Part shown: positions 1-7,955 of the stretch, piece after piece
Position numbering within the stretch: position 1 is the stretch's first letter
Layout of the letters: each line of letters starts with the position of its first letter
Assembly (NCBI RefSeq): GCF_000484535.1
Contig: NC_022600.1
Location: 620,001 to 684,000 of the forward strand
Origin: Gloeobacter kilaueensis JS1
Lineage (GTDB): Bacteria; Cyanobacteriota; Cyanobacteriia; Gloeobacterales; Gloeobacteraceae
Direction of reading: 5' to 3'
Length of the DNA: 64,000 nucleotides
Notes under the pieces: model-generated
The model's input: the letters and a program-made list of their open reading frames with translations, nothing else
Told to the model about the DNA's origin: nothing
Database searches by the model: none
Made by a program: the position numbers and the translations under genes

Positions 1-82
1 ACCATCGAGAGTATCGGGCGCATGAGGGAAGTGTAACCAAATTGTCGGCCTTCCCGCTGCGCCCGCTGCCCAAAAACTGCCC

Positions 83-730
83 TTAGAGCGCCTTGCAGAC
101 AAAGACCTCTTCGCTGCCGAAGGTACTGCCGGTGCGGTGGACCACCGGTTTGCCCTCCTGCAACTGCAGGTCTTTGATCGGGGCGACGACGGAGGCCGCC
201 ACCAGGCCGACGCACAATTCTGCCGGTTTGCCCACCGCCTGGGGGGGCAGGTTGATGCTCACTCTGGTGCTGTAGCTTTTGCCCGGCGAAAGGAGCGTAA
301 AGCTATAGAGCGGCGGGAAGGTGGGCGAGAGCAGGCCAAGGCCAAATTGTCCGACGCGGATGCGATCGCCCGGCAGGACCGCGATGCGCCCCGGATTGAG
401 GTCGTCCGGCGTCTTGGTGGCGTCGCTGCTCACAGCGTTGATCAGGACCACTTTTTCTTTTGAGCGGTTTACGATCTCGAAGCTGACTTCGAGGCGCTCT
501 TTGGTGGCAGTGTGGTTCTGCACCGTCAGGGCAAATTCGGCGGCGTTCGGCTTGCCGGCAGGGACACCTGTCCCCTCGGCCAGAACGGTAGAAGGATCTT
601 GCATGGTTGACACACTTCCTTGCTGAGTGCGGTTGGCTGATGTCGATGACTGGCAGGCAGCGAGAGCCTGGGCGCAGAGGAGCCCGGCGACGATCGCTGC
701 CGAGCAGAGGGAGGTTTGTGCGATTCTCAC
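83..730 (-). CDS. Putative lipoprotein of unknown function
   Basis: Protein of 215 aa. A hydrophobic signal sequence ends in LAAC at about residue 25, which fits a lipobox, so the product is probably a membrane-anchored lipoprotein. The mature part is rich in beta-prone residues and contains two late cysteines (CVGL, VFVC); no catalytic motif is visible. It follows the RTX/M91 gene on the same strand with only about 20 bp between them, so the two are probably cotranscribed. I do not recognise the family; a periplasmic beta-sandwich role is possible but not shown. Confidence 0.7.
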   Translation of the reverse strand: MRIAQTSLCSAAIVAGLLCAQALAACQSSTSANRTQQGSVSTMQDPSTVLAEGTGVPAGKPNAAEFALTVQNHTATKERLEVSFEIVNRSKEKVVLINAVSSDATKTPDDLNPGRIAVLPGDRIRVGQFGLGLLSPTFPPLYSFTLLSPGKSYSTRVSINLPPQAVGKPAELCVGLVAASVVAPIKDLQLQEGKPVVHRTGSTFGSEEVFVCKAL

Positions 731-749
731 AGCAGATAAACTCCGGCGA

Positions 750-2729
750 TTACGTCAGAGGACCGGTGTAGTTGGGCCGCTGTTGCCGCCCCAATTCGTC
801 GCTGATGCCCCGCTCGGTCGCGTAGGTCGGGTTGTCGCGCGAGGCCGGGGTGGCCGGGTTGTTGTCGTTGTCGAAGGGCACACCCTGGTTGGGCAGACCG
901 ACCGCCTGCCGCTCGTCGTTGTTGGCCGAGCCTGCCGGTTCGTCCGCGCCGGTGTAGGTGCCGGACTGCAGGGTGCCGGAGGTGATGTTCCAACCGTGGG
1001 ACATCTCGTGGTAGAGCACCTCGAAGGGCGTCTCCTCCTTGCCGCCGATCTCGACGTTGATGTTGGGGTTGTAGCCGATCGTCACATCCTGACCGGCGGC
1101 GGGGTTGCCGCTCGCATCGAGGAAGGGATTGTTGCCCACCCCCCGGCCTGCCCAGTCGGCGTAGCCGTTGTCTACGTCGATCTGCCGGAAGGTGACGTTC
1201 TGGCCGGTGTTGTCGATGTCGCGCAGAAGCTGCTGGCCGTTCACCGACGAGCGCATCAGATCGAGGTCGTCTTCGACCCGGTCGCGGAAGGCCGCCTGCT
1301 CGTCGCCCGAGAGCGCCCGTGCGTCGGGGGTGTCCGGGTTGCCATCGACGTCGGCGTTGGTGTCAAAGGAGATGTTGCTGCCCAGGGTAGAGTCGAACTC
1401 CACCGCCACCGTGCGGTTGGTGCCCGCCCCGCCGTCGGTGCGATCGCTGCTGTCGGCGTAGAGCGTATCGTCGCCGCTGCTGCCCACGAGTCGGTCCTTG
1501 CCTTCGCCGCCGTTGAGGGTATCGTTGCCTTCGCCCCCCAGAACGGCGTCGTTGCCCCGACCGCCGGAGACAAAATCATCGCCGGTGCCGCCGCTCACGG
1601 TGTCGTCGCCTTTGCCGCCTTCGAGATAATCGTTGCCAGCATCGCCGGAGACCAGATCTTTGCCCTGGCCGCCGTAGATCGTGTCGTCGCCGTCGTTGCC
1701 GTAGAGTTCGTCGTCGCCTTTGCCGCCATCGATGTAGTCGCGGTCGGCTCCCCCAGAGATCAGATCGTTGCCGTCGCCGCCGATGAGCCGGTCTTTGCCC
1801 GCGCCGCCCCGCAGGTAATCGTTGCCCTGGCCGCCGTCGATAAAGTCCTTGCCCGCACCGCCGCTGATGTCGTCGTTGCCCGCACCGCCCTCGATGCGGT
1901 CATCGCCCGAGCCGCCGCTGATCCGGTCGTTGCCGTCGCCGCCCACCAGGTGCATGGCGTTGTGCACGCTCGCGTCTACCCGGATCGTGTCATCGCCCTT
2001 ACCGCCGTCGATCGTGAGGTGATCGGCGTCGGCCCCCAGGTAGTCGTGCCCCCGGCCCCGGCCATCGCGGACGGTGACGCCATCGATGTTGCCGTCGTGG
2101 TCGCAGTGGGAGGTGACGTTGAAGGTGTCGTTGCGATCGCCGCCTGCGAGGGTGATGTTGCCCTTCGCGTCGCGGGTCTCGCTAAAAGAAGGCCCAGCTG
2201 GTGCCGCGCCCAGGGGAGCGGTGGGGGTCGAAGCGACGGTAGCGTCGTCTGGGGAAGTATCCGGTACAAAAGTCGGCAGGTCCATATCCAGGGCCGGAGC
2301 ATCCCCATTGAGATCTTGATCGCCGGTGCTGAAGGGCTGATCGATGTCCAGTGCTGGAGCCTCTGCGTTCAGATCCTGATCGCCCGTACTGAAGGGAGCG
2401 TCCTCCAGACCAAAGTTGAGGCCGCCCATCTCTTGATCGAAGCTGTCGCCGAACGGATTACCGCCGTCCTGGCCCTGCCAGTCGAAGTCTTGCCCCCCGG
2501 CAGCGGGATCCTGTTCATCAAAAGCAGTATATACTAAATTTGGATCATAGTCCGTGCTCTCGGTGTCCAGCAGGCCCAGAGGCAGATCACCCGATTCGGC
2601 CCCGGCAGGTTCGCCCTCAGTGCCTTCTTCGCCGCTGTCGCTCTGCTCAGTCTCGGCGTAGGCATCGTCCTCTTCGCCGCCTTCGCCGCCGTAATCTTGT
2701 TCGTTGTCGAGCGGAAATTCTTCGTCCAT
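750..2729 (-). CDS. RTX calcium-binding protein with C-terminal M91-type zinc metalloprotease domain
   Basis: Protein of 659 aa without a Sec signal. Residues 1-220 are very acidic (Glu/Asp/Gly) and include a tandem repeat of the unit PFSTGDQDLN. About residues 230-430 hold some twenty GGxGxDxxx nonapeptides, the Ca-binding beta-roll of RTX proteins exported by type I secretion. The C-terminal ~190 residues carry HEMSH (H574, E575, H578), a zinc HExxH site, followed by NDERQAVGLP and a TERGISDELG segment, as in M91 (NleD-like) peptidases. The protease lies after the RTX block, whereas in serralysins it precedes it. No ABC exporter, HlyD or TolC gene is in the window. RTX and HExxH are seen directly; the M91 call rests on motif order. 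Confidence 0.85.
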   Translation of the reverse strand: MDEEFPLDNEQDYGGEGGEEDDAYAETEQSDSGEEGTEGEPAGAESGDLPLGLLDTESTDYDPNLVYTAFDEQDPAAGGQDFDWQGQDGGNPFGDSFDQEMGGLNFGLEDAPFSTGDQDLNAEAPALDIDQPFSTGDQDLNGDAPALDMDLPTFVPDTSPDDATVASTPTAPLGAAPAGPSFSETRDAKGNITLAGGDRNDTFNVTSHCDHDGNIDGVTVRDGRGRGHDYLGADADHLTIDGGKGDDTIRVDASVHNAMHLVGGDGNDRISGGSGDDRIEGGAGNDDISGGAGKDFIDGGQGNDYLRGGAGKDRLIGGDGNDLISGGADRDYIDGGKGDDELYGNDGDDTIYGGQGKDLVSGDAGNDYLEGGKGDDTVSGGTGDDFVSGGRGNDAVLGGEGNDTLNGGEGKDRLVGSSGDDTLYADSSDRTDGGAGTNRTVAVEFDSTLGSNISFDTNADVDGNPDTPDARALSGDEQAAFRDRVEDDLDLMRSSVNGQQLLRDIDNTGQNVTFRQIDVDNGYADWAGRGVGNNPFLDASGNPAAGQDVTIGYNPNINVEIGGKEETPFEVLYHEMSHGWNITSGTLQSGTYTGADEPAGSANNDERQAVGLPNQGVPFDNDNNPATPASRDNPTYATERGISDELGRQQRPNYTGPLT

Positions 2730-3017
2730 AACTAACTCACCGTTGGGGTAATGTTTTCAAACCGCCTGTTCATCAGGTTCCCCTCTGTAGGCATCCTGGC
2801 AGTGGCCTTTAGGGGAGCCAGATCGAAGAAGGTGCTTTGAGGCGCAAGATTCAGTCAAGACACCGCTTGAGCGCTCTCAACCCTACATTAGGGCAGCGCC
2901 TGGGGCGCTATGCACGCAACGCACAACAATCTTGACGTTGCCTTTGACCGGGCTTTATACACAGCCGGAGGGGAGCGCTTTTTTGTCGGACGACTGGTTT
3001 TTGAGAACGAAGCACGA

Positions 3018-3089
3018 TGCCCCCGGCAGGACTTGAACCTGCGCACAAGGTTTAGGAAACCTCTGCTCTATCCCCTGAGCTACGAGGGC
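3018..3089 (-). tRNA. tRNA-Arg (anticodon CCU)
   Basis: Read on the minus strand this 72-nt segment folds as a complete cloverleaf. The acceptor stem GCCCTCG pairs with CGGGGGC, the D arm is GCTC/GAGC, the anticodon stem GAGGT/ACCTT encloses loop TTCCTAA with CCT at positions 34-36, and the T arm GCAGG-TTCAAGT-CCTGC is canonical. The discriminator base is A and no CCA is encoded. It decodes AGG, a codon little used in the GC-rich genes here. Confidence 0.95.
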
Positions 3090-3206
3090 ACGTCCTGAGC
3101 GATTTTACTGTGTTCTTGCAGCGGTGCGGCAGAGGCAATCTCGACGAATTTCCCGGCGCGCCGGTGCTCTGGTGCTACGATGAGCCTCAATCCTGTCCTG
3201 GTGGCT

Positions 3207-3722
3207 ATGGACCTGAAAGACTACATTCGCGATGTTCCCGACTTTCCAGAACCGGGCATTCTCTTTCGCGACATCACGACCCTGCTGGCGGAACCGGGAG
3301 CGCTGCGCTACGCGATCGATGCGCTGGCAGACAAAGTAGCGGGTCTGGCCCCCGATTATGTAGCAGGGATCGAATCGCGGGGTTTTATCTTTGGCACCCC
3401 CCTGGCTCTCGCCCTCGGCTGCGGCTTTGTGCCGGTGCGCAAGCCGGGTAAGCTACCGGCGGCGGTTTTTCGCGAAGAGTACACCCTCGAATACGGCAAG
3501 AACGTCCTTGAGATCCACCAGGATGCTCTGGGGACAGCAAGCCGGGTGCTCGTCGTCGATGATCTGCTTGCCACCGGCGGCACGGCGGCAGCGACAGCCC
3601 AACTGATTCACCGGGCAGGCGGCACAGTTGTGGGATTCGGTTTTATCATAGAGTTAACCTTTCTCAATGGGCGTGCAAGGCTGCCGGAGGGTACTCCGGC
3701 AGTTGCTCTGGTCTCTTACTAA
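3207..3722 (+). CDS. apt: Adenine phosphoribosyltransferase
   Basis: Cytosolic purine-salvage enzyme that makes AMP from adenine and PRPP. With the ATG at 3207 the product is 171 aa, the usual length, and begins [18 protein letters not shown], the typical Apt N-terminus; an upstream in-frame ATG at 3180 would add nine atypical residues. The PRPP-binding signature [13 protein letters not shown] is intact. The gene lies 22 bp before rel on the same strand, so a purine-salvage/(p)ppGpp operon is likely. Confidence 0.95.
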   Translation: MDLKDYIRDVPDFPEPGILFRDITTLLAEPGALRYAIDALADKVAGLAPDYVAGIESRGFIFGTPLALALGCGFVPVRKPGKLPAAVFREEYTLEYGKNVLEIHQDALGTASRVLVVDDLLATGGTAAATAQLIHRAGGTVVGFGFIIELTFLNGRARLPEGTPAVALVSY

Positions 3723-3744
3723 GTGGGAAGGGGGTGGTGGCAGT

Positions 3745-5994
3745 ATGACCCTGGTAACGGCTGAGCTTGCAGCACTCGAATTGCCGGACTGGCTCAAAGA
3801 TTGCCTGGAACATCCACACGGTACGCAGGAAGCCAGTACGGCGGGGGGTGAGCCGATCTTGACCAGCGGTGGTCGGACGGTGAGCCTCGATCGCGCTCTG
3901 GTGGCCCGCGCCTTTGAATTTGCCTACCGGCTGCACGCCGGTCAGCGCCGCGCCTCCGGTGAGCCCTATATCATCCATCCGGTGCTGGTGGCCGGGATGC
4001 TGCGGGAGCTGGGCAGCGACAGCGCGATGGTGGCGGCAGGGTTTTTGCACGACATCATCGAGGACACCGACACCACCCTTGAGGAGTTAGAAAAGCTCTT
4101 CGGTGCGCCGGTCAGGCAACTGGTCGAGGGAGTGACCAAACTCTCCAAGTTCACCTTCGACAGCAAAGAAGAGCGCCAGGCCGAAAATTTTCGGCGGATG
4201 TTCCTCGCGATGGCCCAGGATATCCGGGTGATCGTCGTCAAGCTCGCCGACCGCCTGCACAACATGCGCACGCTCGACTTTTTGCCCGAGCACAAGCAGC
4301 GGCGCATTGCCCGCGAGACGATGGAGATCTTTGCGCCCCTCGCCAACCGCCTCGGTATCTGGCGCTTCAAGTGGGAGCTTGAGGATCTCTCGTTCAAGTA
4401 CCTCGACCCCGAAGCTTACCGCAACATGCAAAAGCTCGTCTCCCAGAAGCGGGCCGAGCGCGAAGAATTTATCGATGTCGTCGTCAAGACCCTGCGCCGG
4501 GAGATCGAACGCCAGCACATCCAGGGCGAGATCACCGGGCGGCCCAAGCACCTCTGGGGCATCTATCAAAAGATGCAGCGCCAGCAAAAAGAATTCCACG
4601 AGATCTACGACGTCTCAGCGATCCGGATCATCGTCAGCGAGCAGGAGGAGTGCTACCGGGCGCTGTCGATCGTCCATAACAAGTTCCGCCCGATCCCTGG
4701 GCGCTTCAAGGACTACATCGGCCTGCCCAAGCCCAACCGCTACCAGTCGCTGCACACCGCCGTCGTCGGTCCGGAGGGCAAGCCGCTGGAGGTGCAGATT
4801 CGGACCCTCGACATGCACCGCACCGCCGAGTACGGCATCGCCGCCCACTGGAAATATAAAGAAGCGGGCTCGGTCGCTGTGAGCAGCCAGGAAGAAAAGT
4901 TTACCTGGCTCAGGCAGCTACTGGACTGGCAGAACGACCTCAAAGACGGCGGCGAGTACCTCGAAACCCTCAGAGAAGACCTTTTTTACTCCGAGGTCTA
5001 CGTCTTCACGCCAAAGGGCGACGTGGTCGAGCTGCCGCGTGGAGCGACGCCAGTCGATTTTGCCTACCGCATCCACACCGAAGTCGGCAACCGCTGCGTC
5101 GGAGCGAAAGTCAACGACCGAATGGTGCCCCTCGACTCGCAGCTTAAAAACGGCGACATCGTCGAGATCCTCACCTCCAAAAGCTCGCACCCGAGCCTCG
5201 ACTGGATCAACTTTGTCGTCACCAGTTCCGCCAAAAACCGCATCCGCCAGTGGTTCAAGCGCGCCCACCGCGATCAAAATATCGACCAGGGCCGCGAGAT
5301 GCTCGCCCGTGAACTGGGCAAGAGCAACCTCGAAAATCTCCTCAGATCCGACCGGGTGCTCAAGATCGCCCAGCGCCTCAACTACAGCAGCGTCGAGGAC
5401 ATGCTCGCCGCTCTGGGCTACGGGGAGGTGACGCTGGCGAGCGTCCTCAACAAACTGCCAGAAAATACGCCGAGCGCAGCCGAGGCGATCGAGCTGCCGC
5501 AGCAAAAGACCGCCGGTGTGCCCGCCCCGAGCGACAAGCCGATTTTGGGCATCGAAGGGATGCCCTACCACCTGGCCAGGTGCTGCAATCCGCTGCCAGG
5601 AGAACCGATTATCGGCGTCGTCACCCGCGTCAACCGCTCGATCACCATCCACCACCACGGCTGCCCGAACGCCACCAAAGTCGATCCCGACCAGCTCATT
5701 CCCGTCGCCTGGAACCGCAGCTACTCCCAGCCGGGCCGTCCCCACACCTACCCGGTCGAAATCCAGGTAGAGGTGATCGACCGGATCGGGATGCTCAAAG
5801 ACCTGCTCGATCGCCTCGCCAGCGAGCGGATCAACGTCCGCGACGCACGGGTGAGCACCTATCCCAACTCGACAGCGATCGTCGATCTTAAAATCGACAT
5901 CACCGGCAAGCAGCAACTCGATCAGGTCACCGCTCAGATGGGCAAAATGGCCGACGTCCTCACGGTGCGGTGTCGCCACCGCCACCGCGAGTAA
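3745..5994 (+). CDS. rel: Bifunctional (p)ppGpp synthetase/hydrolase (Rel/SpoT type)
   Basis: RSH protein of 749 aa that makes and degrades the stringent-response alarmone. The start at 3745 was chosen because 26 upstream in-frame residues overlap apt and do not resemble the family. Domains in order: HD hydrolase with an intact H102-D103 (HDIIEDTD); synthetase with YQSLHT and an R-F-K-D loop at 320-323 (the RxKD variant of bifunctional enzymes, not the ExDD of RelA); TGS at about 415-475; conserved Cys-containing region (ARCCNPLPG); C-terminal ACT at about 675-749. Both activities should be functional. It converges with the P-II gene, leaving 4 bp between stop codons. Confidence 0.95.
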   Translation: MTLVTAELAALELPDWLKDCLEHPHGTQEASTAGGEPILTSGGRTVSLDRALVARAFEFAYRLHAGQRRASGEPYIIHPVLVAGMLRELGSDSAMVAAGFLHDIIEDTDTTLEELEKLFGAPVRQLVEGVTKLSKFTFDSKEERQAENFRRMFLAMAQDIRVIVVKLADRLHNMRTLDFLPEHKQRRIARETMEIFAPLANRLGIWRFKWELEDLSFKYLDPEAYRNMQKLVSQKRAEREEFIDVVVKTLRREIERQHIQGEITGRPKHLWGIYQKMQRQQKEFHEIYDVSAIRIIVSEQEECYRALSIVHNKFRPIPGRFKDYIGLPKPNRYQSLHTAVVGPEGKPLEVQIRTLDMHRTAEYGIAAHWKYKEAGSVAVSSQEEKFTWLRQLLDWQNDLKDGGEYLETLREDLFYSEVYVFTPKGDVVELPRGATPVDFAYRIHTEVGNRCVGAKVNDRMVPLDSQLKNGDIVEILTSKSSHPSLDWINFVVTSSAKNRIRQWFKRAHRDQNIDQGREMLARELGKSNLENLLRSDRVLKIAQRLNYSSVEDMLAALGYGEVTLASVLNKLPENTPSAAEAIELPQQKTAGVPAPSDKPILGIEGMPYHLARCCNPLPGEPIIGVVTRVNRSITIHHHGCPNATKVDPDQLIPVAWNRSYSQPGRPHTYPVEIQVEVIDRIGMLKDLLDRLASERINVRDARVSTYPNSTAIVDLKIDITGKQQLDQVTAQMGKMADVLTVRCRHRHRE

Positions 5995-5998
5995 AAGT

Positions 5999-6361
5999 TC
6001 AACCGATCGCCGCCGCTTCTGAGTGCAGGGCTGCCTCGTCCTGTTCGCCGGTGCGGATGCGCACCACCCGGCTCACCGGCGAGACAAAGATCTTGCCGTC
6101 GCCGATCGTGCCGGTTCTGGCCGTGCGCACGATCACATCGACCACCAGCGCCGTCATGTCGCTCGCAACCACCGTCTCGATCTTTACTTTGTCTACAAAA
6201 GTCGCCGTATAGCGCGTGCCGCGATAGCTCATCGTGCTGCCTTTCTGGTGGCCGAAACCGGCCACCCGCGTCACCGTCATGCCGCTCACTCCCAGCTCGA
6301 CGAGGGCCGATTTCACCGCCTCCAACCGTCCAGGCTGAATAATCGCTTCGATTTTTTCCAT
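5999..6361 (-). CDS. glnB: P-II family nitrogen regulatory protein with a variant T-loop
   Basis: A 120-aa P-II signal protein, which normally binds ATP/ADP and 2-oxoglutarate and controls targets such as Amt, NAGK and PipX. The N-terminal KIEAII, the T-loop frame (QKG at 39-41, YRG at 46-48, Y51) and the IGDGKIF nucleotide-binding segment are present. Differences from the usual cyanobacterial GlnB are Q9 for R9, M44-S45 for E44-R45, T49 for the phosphorylated S49, and R50 for E50. It could be a GlnB ortholog or a GlnK-type paralog. Two perfect NtcA boxes and a -10 element precede it, so nitrogen control is likely. Confidence 0.93.
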   Translation of the reverse strand: MEKIEAIIQPGRLEAVKSALVELGVSGMTVTRVAGFGHQKGSTMSYRGTRYTATFVDKVKIETVVASDMTALVVDVIVRTARTGTIGDGKIFVSPVSRVVRIRTGEQDEAALHSEAAAIG

Positions 6362-6365
6362 TTTT

Positions 6366-6379
6366 GTAGCCTTTGTTAC
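6366..6379 (-). promoter_or_regulatory. Perfect NtcA box over the P-II leader
   Basis: GTAGCCTTTGTTAC matches GTA-N8-TAC exactly and ends 5 nt before the P-II start codon, covering the predicted leader and the weak AAGG ribosome-binding region. Its position downstream of the predicted transcription start suggests a repressing or road-block role rather than activation. Its core is nearly identical to the second box 49 bp upstream. Confidence 0.65.
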
Positions 6380-6388
6380 TAGAACCTC

Positions 6389-6428
6389 AGCATAGGACGG
6401 CTCGCCGGTTTCTTGTAGTCTTTGTTAC
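6389..6428 (-). promoter_or_regulatory. NtcA-activated promoter of the P-II gene
   Basis: A perfect NtcA box (GTAGTCTTTGTTAC, 6415-6428) is followed on the minus strand, after exactly 20 nt, by TATGCT (6389-6394). This fits the class II NtcA architecture GTA-N8-TAC, N20-24, TAN3T, with no need for a -35 hexamer. Transcription would start near 6382, giving a leader of about 20 nt. The palindromic box also lies about 120 bp ahead of the divergent DUF4331 operon. Confidence 0.7.
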
Positions 6429-6550
6429 CAAAAGTCACTCCACCGGGGGCGAGCAGACTGGACAAAAAATGAGCAGATTTTGGTCTGGCACTTCCGCCGG
6501 TGCGGGAGGAGGCTGCTGTTGGAGACGACAACAGTAGCTGGGAGATGGTG

Positions 6551-7951
6551 ATGGATATCTGGACATCGAAAAGACGGCTGGTAGTAGGCTTTCTGGTTCT
6601 GGGCGGAGTGGGTGTGGGGCTGGCCGCTGCCCAGGTAAACGCCTCCAGCCACCGCGAGGCACCCTTCATCACCACCCAGCCGAAACTGGACGGCACCGAT
6701 TTTTATCTGTTCAACAGCTACGAGACGGGCCGTTCGGGCTTTGTGACGCTGATCGCCAACTACCTGCCCCTGCAAGATCCCTACGGTGGCCCGAACTACT
6801 TCCAGCTCGACCCGCAGGCGACCTACAGCATCCACATCGACAACAACGGCGATGCGAAGGCAGACATTTCTTTTAATTTCAAGTTCACCAACACCAACCA
6901 GAACCTTTCTTTGCCGATTGGCAGGCGGACCGTAGCTGTCCCCTTCATCAACGTCGGGCCGATCACGACCGCCGATCAGTCTGCCCTCAACGTCGTCGAG
7001 ACCTACAAACTCAACGTCGTGCGCAGCGGCATCAGCCAGCCGGTGCGCAACGCCGCCGACGGCTCGACCACCTTCACCAAACCCGCCGACTACATCGGCA
7101 CCAAGTCCTTCCCGGACTATCCGAGCTACGCAGCAAACTATATCTACAACATCAACATACCCGGTTGTGGGACGGCAGGCAGGCTGTTCGTCGGCCAGCG
7201 CAAGGATCCCTTCGTCGTCAACCTGGGCGAGGTCTTCGATCTGGTCAACGTCAGCAATCCACTGGGGGCAACGAACGCCGAGGCGGACGATCTGGCGGAC
7301 AAGAACATCACCTCCCTCATCCTGGAGGTGCCCACCAGTTGCCTCGCCTCCGCCAGCAGCCCGATTATCGGCGGTTGGACCACCTCCAGCAACGCCCGAG
7401 GGCAGCAGTCGCGGCTGGCGAATCCGCTGGTGAACGAACTGGTGGTCGGTCTCAAGGACAAGGACACCTTCAACAGCAGCCAGCCCGTCCAGGATGCCCA
7501 GTTTTTGCCCTACGTCACCCACCCGACCCTACCGGCAGTGCTGCAGTTGCTCTTCGGCAGCGCCGGTGTCCAGGCACCGACGCTCCTGCCGCGCACCGAC
7601 CTGGTTCAGGTGTTTCTCACCGGCGTTCCTGGCCTCAACCGGCCCCCCAGAGTCGCCCCCGCCGAGCTGATGCGCCTCAATACGAGCATCGCGGCTGTCC
7701 CGGCCTCCCAGCAGAACAACCTCGGGGTAATCGGCGGCGACAATGCCGGTTACCCGAACGGGCGGCGTCCGGGGGACGATGTCGTCGATATCTCGCTGCG
7801 GGTGGCGATGGGCAAGTTGCTGCCCGCCGACAAAGCTCCCTCCGGCCAGTTGCCCTTTACCGACGGTGCCTTCGTCGATGCGAGCTTCTTTGACCAGAGC
7901 TTCCCGTATCTGAAGACACCCATCCCCGGTTCTCCCAACAACACCCCCTGA
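6551..7951 (+). CDS. DUF4331 family exported protein
   Basis: Protein of 466 aa. The ATG at 6551 was chosen because GGGAG lies just upstream and a Sec-type signal (short basic start, hydrophobic VVGFLVLGGVGVGLAAA) follows. The mature N-terminus SSHREAP, the LDGTDFYLF segment and the late DDVVDISLRVAMG block are typical of DUF4331 proteins, whose biochemical role is unknown to me. It is first in an operon with a TPR protein (4 bp gap) and a HupE/UreJ-like membrane protein. Confidence 0.85.
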   Translation: MDIWTSKRRLVVGFLVLGGVGVGLAAAQVNASSHREAPFITTQPKLDGTDFYLFNSYETGRSGFVTLIANYLPLQDPYGGPNYFQLDPQATYSIHIDNNGDAKADISFNFKFTNTNQNLSLPIGRRTVAVPFINVGPITTADQSALNVVETYKLNVVRSGISQPVRNAADGSTTFTKPADYIGTKSFPDYPSYAANYIYNINIPGCGTAGRLFVGQRKDPFVVNLGEVFDLVNVSNPLGATNAEADDLADKNITSLILEVPTSCLASASSPIIGGWTTSSNARGQQSRLANPLVNELVVGLKDKDTFNSSQPVQDAQFLPYVTHPTLPAVLQLLFGSAGVQAPTLLPRTDLVQVFLTGVPGLNRPPRVAPAELMRLNTSIAAVPASQQNNLGVIGGDNAGYPNGRRPGDDVVDISLRVAMGKLLPADKAPSGQLPFTDGAFVDASFFDQSFPYLKTPIPGSPNNTP

Positions 7952-7955
7952 GCCG

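Noticed and set aside
627..2537. 636-aa plus-strand frame rich in Val/Ala
   Set aside because: It is the antisense of the RTX repeats; periodic GGxGxD codons create a long open frame with repetitive translation and no ribosome-binding site.
2895..2909. Small inverted repeat AGCGCC-TGG-GGCGCT in the gap upstream of the RTX gene
   Set aside because: Short, no T-run, no gene end at this place; expected by chance in GC-rich DNA.
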